Origin: UBA2166 sp964463965
GTDB lineage: Bacteria; Nitrospirota; Nitrospiria; Nitrospirales; UBA2166
NCBI GenBank assembly: GCA_964463965.1
Contig: CAYXED010000001.1
Location: 124,001 to 188,000 of the forward strand
Direction of reading: 5' to 3'
DNA length: 64,000 nucleotides
The notes below the pieces were generated by a model. That model saw only the letters and a list, made by a program, of their open reading frames with translations. It made no database searches and was not told the DNA's origin. Every line of letters begins with the position of its first letter. The stretch's first letter is position 1. This document shows, piece after piece, positions 34,102 to 43,025 of this stretch. The translations under genes and the position numbers were made by a program.

Positions 34102-35260
34102 ACCAAAGCCCAATAACTGGCCCTATAGCCAAAACAGACAAGGCTCCTCCCCAATCTAGCTGCTCAACTAAGGAGGGAATCCAATAGATAGTCAACATCG
34201 TCAGAAGAAATCCAATACAGGTTTGCATCGTCAATGCCGTTCCAACATAACGAGAATCACACAGCTCACTGATCGCCGCACTGTACTGTGCACTTTCTGC
34301 AACAACAGCAAAACCCCATATCACACAAATAACGGTAAGAAGTACGGGTGAAAAAAAGAAAAAACCGGCAACCAGGGCACACAACCCTGATACACATATG
34401 CTCGCGATCACAACACGCGTACGACCAAGCTTGTCTGCCACCCCCCCCGCAATCATACTACCAACCCCCCCAACCGCAATCACGATAAACCCCCAAACAT
34501 GAGCTTGAGCATCAGCCAACCCTGCACTGCGATAACTTAAAAGCAAAAGAAAAGGGACCCATGTCCACATTGCGTATAGCTCCCACATGTGGCTGAAATA
34601 TCCAAAGTTTGCGAACCTCATAGCCCTGTCTTTCCACATACGACCTGCATATTGCCAATCAAATTTACTTACCATGGGTAAAAGCGGTCCTGGACGGACG
34701 CCCACTAAAGCAACAAAAGCACCACACATTGCAAGTCCTGAGGCTATTAACAAAACAGCCCTCCATGACACCACATCACTTCCTTCTCCAATAATCCCAA
34801 CTCCTGTAATCAAATGTGGAGAGGCTGAACCAACCGTTAAGGCTCCGACAAGAATGCCAATTGCGAGTCCTCGCTCTTCCCTAAACCACGATGCCATTAA
34901 TTTCATAGCTGGCGGATATACTCCAGCAAGCATCGCCCCAGTCAAAAAACGCAATATTACAACCCAGGCAAACCCTACAGGGAATAATGCAATACACGCC
35001 GTCATGATTGCCCCAATAGCCGCAGACAGCGCAAACACACGATGCGCAGGAAATCGATCAGAAATATTCCAGAGGGCACTGATGAACGCACCCACGACAA
35101 AACCCAGTTGAACACTCATCGTTAACCATGCCTGCTGACTCGCAGTCAACTGCCATACTTCAATCAATTGCGGAACAACGGCAGAGGCAGAAAACCACAA
35201 TGACATAACCAGAAGTTCTGCCCCCGCAATCAACCATAAGATTTTCCATCGCGATATCAT
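34043..35260 (-). CDS. MFS transporter
   Basis: Major facilitator protein of 405 aa with 12 hydrophobic segments. The frame begins at a TTG (35275), but ATG 35260 (MISRWKILWLIAGAE) is the better start. Family signs are NISDRFPAHRVFALSAA after helix 2 (a variant of the A motif), RFLTGAMLAGVYPPAMKL in helix 4, and GGVADKLGRTRVVIAS at the corresponding loop of the second half. Helix 1 has LWFSASAV, as in the nitrate/sugar-type and CynX-like subfamilies, so the substrate is open. Its C-terminal end overlaps rnd in the opposite direction. Confidence 0.88.
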   Translation of the reverse strand: MISRWKILWLIAGAELLVMSLWFSASAVVPQLIEVWQLTASQQAWLTMSVQLGFVVGAFISALWNISDRFPAHRVFALSAAIGAIMTACIALFPVGFAWVVILRFLTGAMLAGVYPPAMKLMASWFREERGLAIGILVGALTVGSASPHLITGVGIIGEGSDVVSWRAVLLIASGLAMCGAFVALVGVRPGPLLPMVSKFDWQYAGRMWKDRAMRFANFGYFSHMWELYAMWTWVPFLLLLSYRSAGLADAQAHVWGFIVIAVGGVGSMIAGGVADKLGRTRVVIASICVSGLCALVAGFFFFSPVLLTVICVIWGFAVVAESAQYSAAISELCDSRYVGTALTMQTCIGFLLTMLTIYWIPSLVEQLDWGGALSVLAIGPVIGLWFMWKLRQLPEAVKMASGRR

Positions 35261-35392
35261 GAGTTCTTGAATCAAAAGATCAATATGCGTATAAATATAC
35301 GCCAGTTAGAACCATCTTAGGGAGGTATATAAAAAAATAATCATTCGACACCCAGTTTTCATAACCACGAGAAAAAAAATCCGCTTCACAGC

Positions 35393-35815
35393 ATGATTCC
35401 AGTAACGCACACATTTTCTATCGACGACGCCTCAATTGAGTGGAGATTTATGCGTGCATCCGGCCCCGGAGGCCAACACGTCAATAAAGTCTCAACCGCA
35501 GTCCAACTACGCTATACACTTCCCCCACCAGAGACACTCCCTGATGGTGTACATGCACGAGTAATCCAGCTTGCAGGAAACCGAATTACAGACAATGGCA
35601 TTCTCATTCTTGATGCACGACGGTACCGAAGTCAGGATCGGAACCGGCAAGATGCGATGGAAAAACTGGTCACATTATTAGGCACGGCTCTTACGTTACC
35701 GCAGCAAAGAAAAAATACACACCCCACACCAGCCTCTCGGCAACGGCGTCTCGACACCAAACACCGCCGAGGAATTCTCAAACGACTCAGAAAAACAATT
35801 CCCTATGAAGACTAA
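35393..35815 (+). CDS. arfB: Alternative ribosome-rescue factor ArfB
   Basis: Peptidyl-tRNA hydrolase of 140 aa that frees ribosomes stalled on truncated mRNA. The release-factor catalytic motif GPGGQHVNKVSTAVQLRY is near the N-terminus (GGQ at residues 26-28). The C-terminal tail is very basic (RQRRLDTKHRRGILKRLRKTI), the part that enters the empty mRNA channel in known ArfB. Its small size and tail separate it from RF1/RF2. It overlaps the following remnant by 11 bp. Confidence 0.95.
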   Translation: MIPVTHTFSIDDASIEWRFMRASGPGGQHVNKVSTAVQLRYTLPPPETLPDGVHARVIQLAGNRITDNGILILDARRYRSQDRNRQDAMEKLVTLLGTALTLPQQRKNTHPTPASRQRRLDTKHRRGILKRLRKTIPYED

Positions 35816-36233
35816 CCCTCCACACCTACACCTGGACTACATAACATCATCAAATTCCTGGGACGAGTTTATGTCCAACTTGAAAGCCCTGAGTGGAGAG
35901 GAACGGTTTAACACAATAAAGGGAGATGCGTTTGAAGCATTAACCCGTCTCTACCTTTTAACCCACCCTCCTTATTCAACCCTCATCAATAAGATCTGGC
36001 ACCATGCAGAGATTCCACAAGAAGTCATTGATCACCTGCACGCCTACGTCAATGCACACGGCACTGCCCGCGTGCCTCAAGCACACAAGACCCCAAAGCC
36101 AGAGGAGTTTTCGTTGGGAACCTGGGTGAACAGTCGTCGAACGGACTTCAAGAAGAAGGCCCCAACACTCACCGATGCACGGATCAACACACTCGAAGCT
36201 CTCCCCGGATGAACTTGGGATGCAAGAACATAA
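35805..36233 (+). pseudogene. Deletion remnant of a helicase-type restriction protein
   Basis: A 135-codon frame whose two halves come from the ends of a much larger protein. The first ~70 residues (RFNTIKGDAFEALTRLYLLTHPPYSTLINKIWHHAEIP) resemble the N-terminal Mrr-like domain of DEAD/DEAH helicases that carry helicase-associated repeats. The remainder is one helicase-associated domain (LGTWVNSRRTDFKK, LTDARINTLEALPG). The whole helicase core is missing between them. At the end the reading is LPG, TGA, TWDART, TAA: intact members read LPGW.WD, so TGG has mutated to TGA. A dead remnant is the most likely reading, though a short product could still be made. Confidence 0.7.
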
Positions 36234-36300
36234 AACGTCCCTGTAATCGATGGTCAATCCGACTGCACACTTAATGCTTACTCAGGACAAAGATACTTTT

Positions 36301-37260
36301 TTATTGTGGTGCAGGTGAAGGCGTATTGAATGGGACAGTGGCATACGAAGAGAGCTCAAACGATGGGCTTCTTTTAAGCACCCACAACGCATTCAGGCAA
36401 TGTAAGATTGCTTTTAGCTCTTCTTGATCCTCAGGGTTGACCTGATTGTCACGTTGGATGGCAGACTGCAGCTTGGGGGAAAGCTCCAAAAACCGAGGAG
36501 CGTTCCAGAGATTCCAGCTTTCACGCAACACGGGTTCAAATCGAGACCAAATGTCTTCCGATAGCACAAGACACGCGATGCGAACTTTTTCACAATCGCG
36601 TACCTTGCCGGCAGCCTCCAAACTTCGTAACAAGACAAGGTTAGAAGGATGATAGGGCGAGTTTTGGATGGGCACACCATTTGCCATATCCCCGCCCAAC
36701 TCCAGCACATGTTCAAGATCTTCCGCAACAATACTTTTTACTTCAATGACACATTCAATGTTGGCAGGAGAAGTACATTCGATATCCAGCCGTGCACCCC
36801 ACATCTCCAAGTTTGAAATTGTCCACCCCATTGTTTCAATCCATTCTGCAACATGTAACTCTGAAAAACGTCTCCAAAAAACACGTATTCGTTGTCGCTC
36901 AGTTTGAGGAAAATCATCCCCCCCCCACGACTCTTTAAACGCTTTTAGATGATTTTTGTTCAGGCGTGTTCTCGTACGATTGAAATCAGTAAGATATCGA
37001 TGTATGGGGTTTGTAACCCTGGGCAGAGTTCCCTGTTGATACATTCTTAAAATTATATGATTAAGCACATTATCATCAGAGTTCAAAATGCCTGTGCGAA
37101 CATCACCCCACACAGTATTGGGGATTAAGATTCCTTTTAACGCAGAACACCCTGACCGAATTGTCTCAAGTTTTTTCACTAGTTCCGTATGATCATCAAA
37201 AGAACTGCCTACATACGAGGCCTCCCCCTGACACGGACAATTATGAAAAAACAACTCCAT
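36301..37260 (-). CDS. PD-(D/E)XK nuclease-like protein
   Basis: Soluble protein of 319 aa from ATG 37260, which has GAGGT seven bases before it; the frame extends ten codons further to a GTG. Residues ~140-195 look like a PD-(D/E)XK core: an acidic helix (ELHVAEWIET), then WGARLDIECTSPANIECVIEVKSIV, with Asp and the E-V-K triad in the expected spacing. The flanks are mostly helical and unique. A Cys pair (CPC) lies near the N-terminus. No family name is known to me. It is convergent with the decayed helicase remnant, so it may be part of a lost restriction or defence module. A nuclease role rests on motif spacing only. Confidence 0.6.
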   Translation of the reverse strand: MELFFHNCPCQGEASYVGSSFDDHTELVKKLETIRSGCSALKGILIPNTVWGDVRTGILNSDDNVLNHIILRMYQQGTLPRVTNPIHRYLTDFNRTRTRLNKNHLKAFKESWGGDDFPQTERQRIRVFWRRFSELHVAEWIETMGWTISNLEMWGARLDIECTSPANIECVIEVKSIVAEDLEHVLELGGDMANGVPIQNSPYHPSNLVLLRSLEAAGKVRDCEKVRIACLVLSEDIWSRFEPVLRESWNLWNAPRFLELSPKLQSAIQRDNQVNPEDQEELKAILHCLNALWVLKRSPSFELSSYATVPFNTPSPAPQ

Positions 37261-37439
37261 AGTACATACCTCAAAGAAACCACACGGCACGTCACACGGC
37301 TTCTATGTTATTATATCCTACAATATCACTATCTTTTCAGGTTGGTATCACAACATTCAAGAACCCTAAATACCTCTTTTGGTTTTTGATATGACGATTG
37401 CCTGTATAAATTCTAAGCTACTAACGCTCGACAACAATC

Positions 37440-38015
37440 ATGCGACATAAATTACATAGCGCTGTCAGAATCATCACTGCTATGACTATAATACTATTTA
37501 TTTACCAGGGATGTGCCAAAAAATCAGTATCAAACACTTCTAATCTATCAAACAGTTTGCATCCCACAACGAAAAGCACACTACCAACAACCTATCCCCA
37601 CTGTACAACAGATAAGAGAAGTCACTACACAACCATAGAGGTTCCGAAAATTACAAATATCGGACAAGCACCTCCTGAGTTTTTTGCTCTACTTCATGCT
37701 GCAATTTTGGAGGAAGGGCGTGCACGGGACATCTATCACGTAGTTCCCACGGCCGATAAAAATCCGACAGTCATCCAATTAATCATGTTTGTTGAGTCAT
37801 GGACTCCAAAGACGCCCAAAGATAAAAAAAATGGTGTTCTTGCAATGCAGCTGTTACTGATTGACCAAGTTTCTCAGTGTCAGGTTGGACAGACCACAGG
37901 ATATGGAAACGTTGGACATAACCCAACCAATGGATTTGATATTGACGCGCTGCAAACAATTGCCCAAAGCGCAGGCTGGTTTGTAGGCATCACACTCATG
38001 CATGACCCCGAATAA
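37440..38015 (+). CDS. Lipoprotein of unknown function
   Basis: Exported protein of 191 aa with a lipobox at IYQGC (Cys about residue 25), so likely anchored in the outer membrane. A Ser/Thr-rich linker (residues ~28-55) precedes a folded domain beginning YTTIEVPKITNIG, with PEFFALLHAAILEEGRARDIYHVV and a VIQLIMFVESW strand. The general layout (binding of small partner proteins, DUF4410-like) is seen in unassigned lipoproteins, but I cannot place it. It precedes the methyltransferase at 38.1 kb by 95 bp; a link is not evident. Confidence 0.7.
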   Translation: MRHKLHSAVRIITAMTIILFIYQGCAKKSVSNTSNLSNSLHPTTKSTLPTTYPHCTTDKRSHYTTIEVPKITNIGQAPPEFFALLHAAILEEGRARDIYHVVPTADKNPTVIQLIMFVESWTPKTPKDKKNGVLAMQLLLIDQVSQCQVGQTTGYGNVGHNPTNGFDIDALQTIAQSAGWFVGITLMHDPE

Positions 38016-38110
38016 TTGGGATTGCACTCGCGCAAAGTCTTAGAAAGTTATGCATTATCAAATACTCGTTTTGAATCAAGTGGCATACTAAGCGCTGGAG
38101 GCCCCTCCTA

Positions 38111-38941
38111 ATGTCTACGACTTCTGAACCTATTGAAGACCATTACCAAATCCCTGATCTTCTTAACGTTATTCTTGATGTACTTAGGTCCATAGGCAAG
38201 GACATTACAAAGCTCACACCCATTGATCTTGCACCTGTCGATGAATTTCATACACGTGGGCGGGAAGCAACGATAGAGCTCGCCACCCTTGCACAACTTC
38301 GCTCAAAACTACATATTCTTGATGTCGGTTGTGGTATAGGTGGATCAGCCCGGTACCTTGCATCAGAGTATGATTCCATAGTCGCTGGGATCGACCTCAC
38401 TCAGGAATACATTCAAGTGGCAACAGCCTTGGGGAAGCTTGTTGGGCTTGAACAAACAGTCTCATTTCACCACGGCACTGCACTTGCTCTTCCCTTCGAC
38501 GACCAATCATTTGATGTCGTCTGGACAGAACATGCACAAATGAACATTAGCAACAAAATAAAACTTTATGAGGAGATGGCGCGCGTGCTTCGGACAAACG
38601 GGCAACTTGTCCTTCATGATGTATTCCAAGGACCTGGTGGAGATATTGAATATCCAGTCCCATGGGCAAAACACCCATCCATTAGTTTTTTAGCAACGCC
38701 AGAGGTTATCCAGCAAACCTTGACACAAGTTGGATTTGAAATAATACACTGGGTTGACAAAACCTCAACCGCTCTTCGGTGGATTGATGAAACAGCAAAG
38801 AAAATACAAACACCCAATGCTACGCCACTAGGGGTACACCTCTTAATGGGTACAACGGCTCCACAGAAGTTGATAAACCAAGTACAAAACCTTAAAAACA
38901 ACAGAGTTGTAGTTTGTCAGGCAGTTCTACGAAAAAAATAG
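38111..38941 (+). CDS. Class I SAM-dependent methyltransferase
   Basis: Small-molecule methyltransferase of 276 aa. Motif I is ILDVGCGIGGSARYLA (residues ~73-88), the acidic residue closing strand 2 is in VAGIDLTQEYI, and motif IV includes SFDVVWTEHAQMNI. The C-terminal part (LATPEVIQQTLTQVGFEI) is that of the UbiE/glycine-sarcosine/tocopherol methyltransferase group, so the acceptor is likely a small metabolite or quinone; exact substrate unknown. The start codon follows GGAGG by nine bases, and that ribosome site lies in the palindrome GGAGGCCCCTCC. Confidence 0.8.
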   Translation: MSTTSEPIEDHYQIPDLLNVILDVLRSIGKDITKLTPIDLAPVDEFHTRGREATIELATLAQLRSKLHILDVGCGIGGSARYLASEYDSIVAGIDLTQEYIQVATALGKLVGLEQTVSFHHGTALALPFDDQSFDVVWTEHAQMNISNKIKLYEEMARVLRTNGQLVLHDVFQGPGGDIEYPVPWAKHPSISFLATPEVIQQTLTQVGFEIIHWVDKTSTALRWIDETAKKIQTPNATPLGVHLLMGTTAPQKLINQVQNLKNNRVVVCQAVLRKK

Positions 38942-39035
38942 CTCTAACAGCTAAAGTTAAAATGTTGAAAATTGCACCTAGAACCTGATACCTTTCTCCA
39001 CGCCATTCACGCGGTAACGTCTATCCGGAGACATC

Positions 39036-39518
39036 ATGCCATCATTTGATATTATTTCAGAAGTTGATATCCAAGAGGTCACCAATGCCGTTGATCAAGC
39101 AACCCGTGAACTAGGAACACGGTTTGACTTTAAGGGGACAGATGCAAAATTTGAACTCGTTGCAACCACCATCACTATGCATGCGCCCAACGAGTTTCAG
39201 GTGAAACAGTTGTTTGACATCCTCACAAAACGCCTAGCTGGCCGATCCATTGACATCCGTTGTTTAAAGAGTGACTCTCCACAGATTAATGTCGGAAATG
39301 CCAGACAAGTAGTTAACGTGCAGCAAGGACTCGAGACCGAGCTATCCAAAAAGATTGTTAAAATGGTAAAAAATGAAAAGTTTAAAGTACAGGCCTCTAT
39401 TCAGGGAGAGAAGATCAGGGTGTCAGGAAAAAAACGAGACGACTTACAGGAAGTTATTGCCTTTCTAAAGAATCAAGACCTTGAAATGCCACTACAATTT
39501 GATAACTACCGCGACTAA
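39036..39518 (+). CDS. yajQ: YajQ-family protein
   Basis: Cytoplasmic protein of 160 aa of the UPF0234/YajQ family, some members of which bind cyclic di-GMP or nucleic acid. Typical landmarks are MPSFDIISEVD at the start, RFDFKGTDAKFEL, QLFDILTKRLAGRSID, and the C-terminal EVIAFLKNQDLEMPLQFDNYR. Full length. CGGAG stands five bases before ATG 39036. It lies alone on this strand, ahead of the convergent VTT membrane protein gene. Confidence 0.94.
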   Translation: MPSFDIISEVDIQEVTNAVDQATRELGTRFDFKGTDAKFELVATTITMHAPNEFQVKQLFDILTKRLAGRSIDIRCLKSDSPQINVGNARQVVNVQQGLETELSKKIVKMVKNEKFKVQASIQGEKIRVSGKKRDDLQEVIAFLKNQDLEMPLQFDNYRD

Positions 39519-39549
39519 CGATTGTTGCACAGACTGACTACAGGCCTTA

Positions 39550-40251
39550 TCACACAACATCACGAGTTCGAAACTTCTTGTAGAAAATTGGAACTAGCGC
39601 AAAGACTGCGAGTAATGCAAAGGCACCCAATACCTCAACTGAGACGATTTCACCTAATGAATTAATCATACCAAGCTGTTGACCAGCATTTGCATAGACG
39701 AAACTACCAGGAAGAATGCCTAATGCTGTCGCAAACACATATGTCTCAACACGAACACGTGTAAGTCCAGACAGCAAGTTAACAAGAACAAAAGGGAATA
39801 ATGGCACAAGTCGTAATGTTAAAAGATAACTAAAAGCGTTTTTTGAAAACCCTTCTTGAAGTGGGATCAACCTATCTCCAAATTTTTTCTCAACCCATCC
39901 ACGAAAAAGATACCTTGCAGCAAGAAAAGCAAGAGTAGCACCCACTGTAGCAGCAATATTGACATAAAGAGTACCCAGTAGAGTCCCAAAAAGAAGCCCA
40001 CCTGTCAAAGTTAAAATTGCTGCCCCAGGCAAGGACAACGCAGTTTGTAAAGAATAAATCCCTATAAAGAAAAATACTGAAAGAGCATAATGTTGATGGG
40101 CATAATCAAGAAGTTGATCTCGATTACTCTTCAACGTCTCAAGTGTTAAGTACTGGCCCACATCAAAGTAGATAAAAGCCCCTACCCCCATCAATGCAAG
40201 AATAGCAAGAGCATACTTTCCTCGTCTTGATTGAGATAGCAAAATATTCAC
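39550..40251 (-). CDS. TVP38/TMEM64 (VTT/DedA-like) membrane protein
   Basis: Inner-membrane protein of 233 aa with about six hydrophobic segments. The VTT domain signature is present: SLPGAAILTLTGGLLFGTLLGTLYVNIAATVGATLAFLAARYLF, then FSYLLTLRLVPLFPFVLVNLLSGLTRV. Such proteins act as lipid scramblases or envelope-homeostasis factors. It starts at GTG 40251. The tRNA-Lys gene lies 72 bp upstream on the same strand, so processing from a common transcript is possible but not shown. Confidence 0.9.
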   Translation of the reverse strand: MNILLSQSRRGKYALAILALMGVGAFIYFDVGQYLTLETLKSNRDQLLDYAHQHYALSVFFFIGIYSLQTALSLPGAAILTLTGGLLFGTLLGTLYVNIAATVGATLAFLAARYLFRGWVEKKFGDRLIPLQEGFSKNAFSYLLTLRLVPLFPFVLVNLLSGLTRVRVETYVFATALGILPGSFVYANAGQQLGMINSLGEIVSVEVLGAFALLAVFALVPIFYKKFRTRDVV

Positions 40252-40322
40252 TAAAACTCACATACCAGAGAGATAGTTCAAAATGGTACCAGACACTGCG
40301 GCAACCGAAACAAAGGATAGAG

Positions 40323-40398
<76 letters not shown>

Positions 40399-40402
40399 AC
40401 TC

Positions 40403-40480
40403 TGGCGCGCCTGGAGGGATTTGAACCCCCGACACATGGCTTCGGAGGCCATTGCTCTATCCGAGCTGAGCTACAGGCGC
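40403..40480 (-). tRNA. tRNA-Arg (anticodon CCG)
   Basis: On the minus strand: acceptor stem GCGCCTG/CAGGCGC, anticodon stem ATGGC/GCCAT with loop CTCCGAA (CCG), T arm GGTTCAAATCC, discriminator G and encoded CCA. It precedes tRNA-Lys in the same transcript direction and follows pstB by 67 bp. Confidence 0.96.
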
Positions 40481-40547
40481 ACAGTGCGCTCGGACTCTAA
40501 GGCCGCGTAAGGTTAAAAGCCAAAAACCGACCGAACGCTAGCATATT

Positions 40548-41324
40548 CTATACGGTGTGTCCAGCAAGATACTGCTGGGTTTTTGCTTCCGTTGGTGACC
40601 TAAATAGATCATCAACACTGCCATATTCACACACACATCCATCACACAGAAAAACCACTTCCGTCGAAAGTCGTTGAACCTGTGCAAGATTATGCGTCAC
40701 AAGAATTATTGTCATACGAGTACCAAGCTCTCGTAACAGTATTTCAATAGTCTCTGAAGATTGAGGATCAAGAGAAGCTGTTGGTTCATCAAGCATCAAC
40801 ACACGAGGTTCACAAGCCAAGGCACGCGCGAGTGATAACCGCTGTTGTTGTCCTTGAGATAATTCCGTTGCTGGATGTTTCAATCGATCTTTAACTTCAT
40901 CCCACAGAGAAACTGCCTGCAACATCGACTCTACGATTTCAGGAAACTCACTACGTTGCCTCAGAGAAAGCCTCCTTAGCCCAAACAAAACATTCTCATA
41001 GATACTAGTTGGGAATAAACAGGGTTTCTGAAAAACCATTCCAACATCCTTGCGCAATTGTGAAATCTCTAGGTCTCCATTTTCTTCCGCATAGATATTT
41101 TTACCCTCGTAGAGAACAGTACCAGTACATCGAAAGTTTTGATAATGGTCATTCAAGCGGTTTAGGGTCCGAAGTAAGGTTGACTTCCCACTTCCCGACG
41201 ATCCTATAACAGTTGTAATACCTAAATTACGAATCGAAACATTAGCCCTAGTAAGTATTGGAGTTGTCCCAAAAAATATATCCACATCCTTGAGAGTAAA
41301 TGTCACGCTTGATCTGTGTCCCAT
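40548..41324 (-). CDS. pstB: Phosphate ABC transporter ATP-binding protein PstB
   Basis: Cytoplasmic ATPase of the Pst phosphate importer, 258 aa. Walker A is GSSGSGKST, the signature is LSQGQQQRLSLARAL, and Walker B with the D-loop reads VLMLDEPTASLDPQSS. The typical PstB phrase LLRTLNRLNDHY follows Walker A. It starts one base after the pstA stop, and is the last gene of the leftward arsM-arsR-pstSCAB run. No phoU follows; tRNA-Arg lies downstream. ATP use presumably drives entry of phosphate (and, as a side reaction known for Pst, arsenate). Confidence 0.95.
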   Translation of the reverse strand: MGHRSSVTFTLKDVDIFFGTTPILTRANVSIRNLGITTVIGSSGSGKSTLLRTLNRLNDHYQNFRCTGTVLYEGKNIYAEENGDLEISQLRKDVGMVFQKPCLFPTSIYENVLFGLRRLSLRQRSEFPEIVESMLQAVSLWDEVKDRLKHPATELSQGQQQRLSLARALACEPRVLMLDEPTASLDPQSSETIEILLRELGTRMTIILVTHNLAQVQRLSTEVVFLCDGCVCEYGSVDDLFRSPTEAKTQQYLAGHTV

Positions 41325-41325
41325 T

Positions 41326-42177
41326 CTAAGACCCTAGTCTCATACGAGCTCGTATAGTAAGTGCGGTTGCACTAAAGCATAACACTATGATCATTAAAAC
41401 CAACGCACTTCCCCAGACAACATCTGTTACCGCTGGGTCTATTGCCTCTTGAGTGAGAATTAAAATGTGTGTCTGTAATGTAGCGACTGGATCGTTAAAA
41501 TCTTGTGGAATATCAACACCAAAAAACGTTGTTGCAGTGAACATGATTGCTGCTGTTTCCCCTGCCGCACGTGCCAAACCCAAAAATAATCCGGTAACAA
41601 CTCCAGGGATACACTGCGGAATAATCACCCCGTGAATCAGCTGAGGAGTAGTCATCCCCAACGCCAACCCAGCTTCACGATATTGCCCAGGAATACCGTC
41701 AATTGCCTGTCGAATACTAACAACAAGGGTTGGAAGAATCATTATCGAAAGAATCAGCACACCACTCATCCAAGAAATCCCCAACCCAAAATAAATCCCG
41801 AATACAAGGTACCCAAATAATCCAAACAGAATAGTTGGTACTCCATTTAACGCATAAATAAGTTGCATCGTGATTGTCTTAAAACGCACACCCAGGTACT
41901 CCGAATGATAAAGTGCAGTCCCTAAGGCAACAGGAAGACTAAGCAGACCCGCACCTAGGGCTAAGAGTAATGTTCCAATAATCTGCGACCTAATCCCCCC
42001 TTCAGTACCAAACCCTCTCGATTCTTGAAAAAGAAAATCCCAATCTATAACTGCATATCCTTTCACAATCATTATCAAAACAATACAAACAAAAAAGGTT
42101 ACACTTACGAGAGTTACGAAAGACATAAGTGCTAGAAAAAATATACCAAAAGGCCTTCGATAACTTGCAGCACTCAT
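41326..42177 (-). CDS. pstA: Phosphate ABC transporter permease PstA
   Basis: Inner-membrane permease of 283 aa with six main helices. The cytoplasmic loop YREAGLALGMTTPQLIHGVIIPQCIPGVVTGLFLGLARAAGETAAIMFTA is the EAA loop of PstA. The frame opens at 42279, but that would overlap pstC by over 100 bp. I use ATG 42177, which overlaps the pstC stop as ATGA. ATG 42201, with GGGAG eight bases before it, is a serious alternative. It pairs with PstC to form the membrane channel. Confidence 0.92.
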   Translation of the reverse strand: MSAASYRRPFGIFFLALMSFVTLVSVTFFVCIVLIMIVKGYAVIDWDFLFQESRGFGTEGGIRSQIIGTLLLALGAGLLSLPVALGTALYHSEYLGVRFKTITMQLIYALNGVPTILFGLFGYLVFGIYFGLGISWMSGVLILSIMILPTLVVSIRQAIDGIPGQYREAGLALGMTTPQLIHGVIIPQCIPGVVTGLFLGLARAAGETAAIMFTATTFFGVDIPQDFNDPVATLQTHILILTQEAIDPAVTDVVWGSALVLMIIVLCFSATALTIRARMRLGS

Positions 42178-43025
42178 ATTCGGTGAAGACGTCCTTTCCA
42201 TCCTATTCGCTCCCCAAACCACGTAAGCGTAGTAACCATGGTAAACAGGATCAAGCCTAAGCCAATAAGCGCATTCCAATGAAGCCCTACCCCAATAGCT
42301 TCAGCGGCCTCACGTCCAAGTTTCGATGCAATGCTTTGTGCTGGTGCAAATAGGTTGTAGAGAGGAGTTGGTAATTTATCAACACTCCCAATAACCAACA
42401 TTACCGCAACCGTTTCTCCCATCGCCCGACTCATTCCCAGAAGAACTGCGCCTACAATACCTGGCACAGCTTCAGGTAAAACTCCATAGAGAATGATTTC
42501 ATGTTTATGAAGTCCAAGAGCACGAGCCTGTTCTCTGTAAGTATTTGGAACGGCATGAATTGCGTCTTCGGAGAGTGTCATAACCGTAGGAAGAATCATA
42601 ATACCCAACAACAGCCCAGCGGTTAAAAGACAATTCCCATCAATAAGCCCAAACAAATCCTGAACCCATCCTGCAACCAACACCATGCCAAGTAAGCCAT
42701 AGACAATACCTGGCACACCCGCCATAAGTTCCATCATAGATTTTAAAATATATCGAGCGTTCTGAGTTAGCACCTCAGATGTTATGACAGCTGTTCCAAG
42801 TGCCAACGGAACTGCAATAGACAGTGCTATAGCAGTAACAATGATCGTGCCATAAACCATTGGCAATGCCCCGTATGCCTCGCCAACAAACCACTCCGTT
42901 CCAATGAAAAACTCCCATCCATATACTGTAAAAATGGGAAGACTCCCGCTCAAGAGAAAAACTAAGATAATCCCAGTAAACGAGGAGGATACAATGAAAA
43001 GCCCAGCAAGCAGCCAGAAAGTCAT
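42174..43025 (-). CDS. pstC: Phosphate ABC transporter permease PstC
   Basis: Inner-membrane permease of 283 aa. Helices at ~4-24, 62-82, 100-125, 130-155, 190-215 and 245-270. The EAA loop reads YREQARALGLHKHEIILYGVLPEAVPGIVGAVLLGMSRAMGETVAVMLVIG. Its start overlaps the pstS stop by four bases (ATGA), so pstS-pstC-pstA are tightly coupled. With PstA it forms the phosphate channel. Slightly shorter than E. coli PstC, as is common outside gamma-proteobacteria. Confidence 0.93.
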   Translation of the reverse strand: MTFWLLAGLFIVSSSFTGIILVFLLSGSLPIFTVYGWEFFIGTEWFVGEAYGALPMVYGTIIVTAIALSIAVPLALGTAVITSEVLTQNARYILKSMMELMAGVPGIVYGLLGMVLVAGWVQDLFGLIDGNCLLTAGLLLGIMILPTVMTLSEDAIHAVPNTYREQARALGLHKHEIILYGVLPEAVPGIVGAVLLGMSRAMGETVAVMLVIGSVDKLPTPLYNLFAPAQSIASKLGREAAEAIGVGLHWNALIGLGLILFTMVTTLTWFGERIGWKGRLHRI

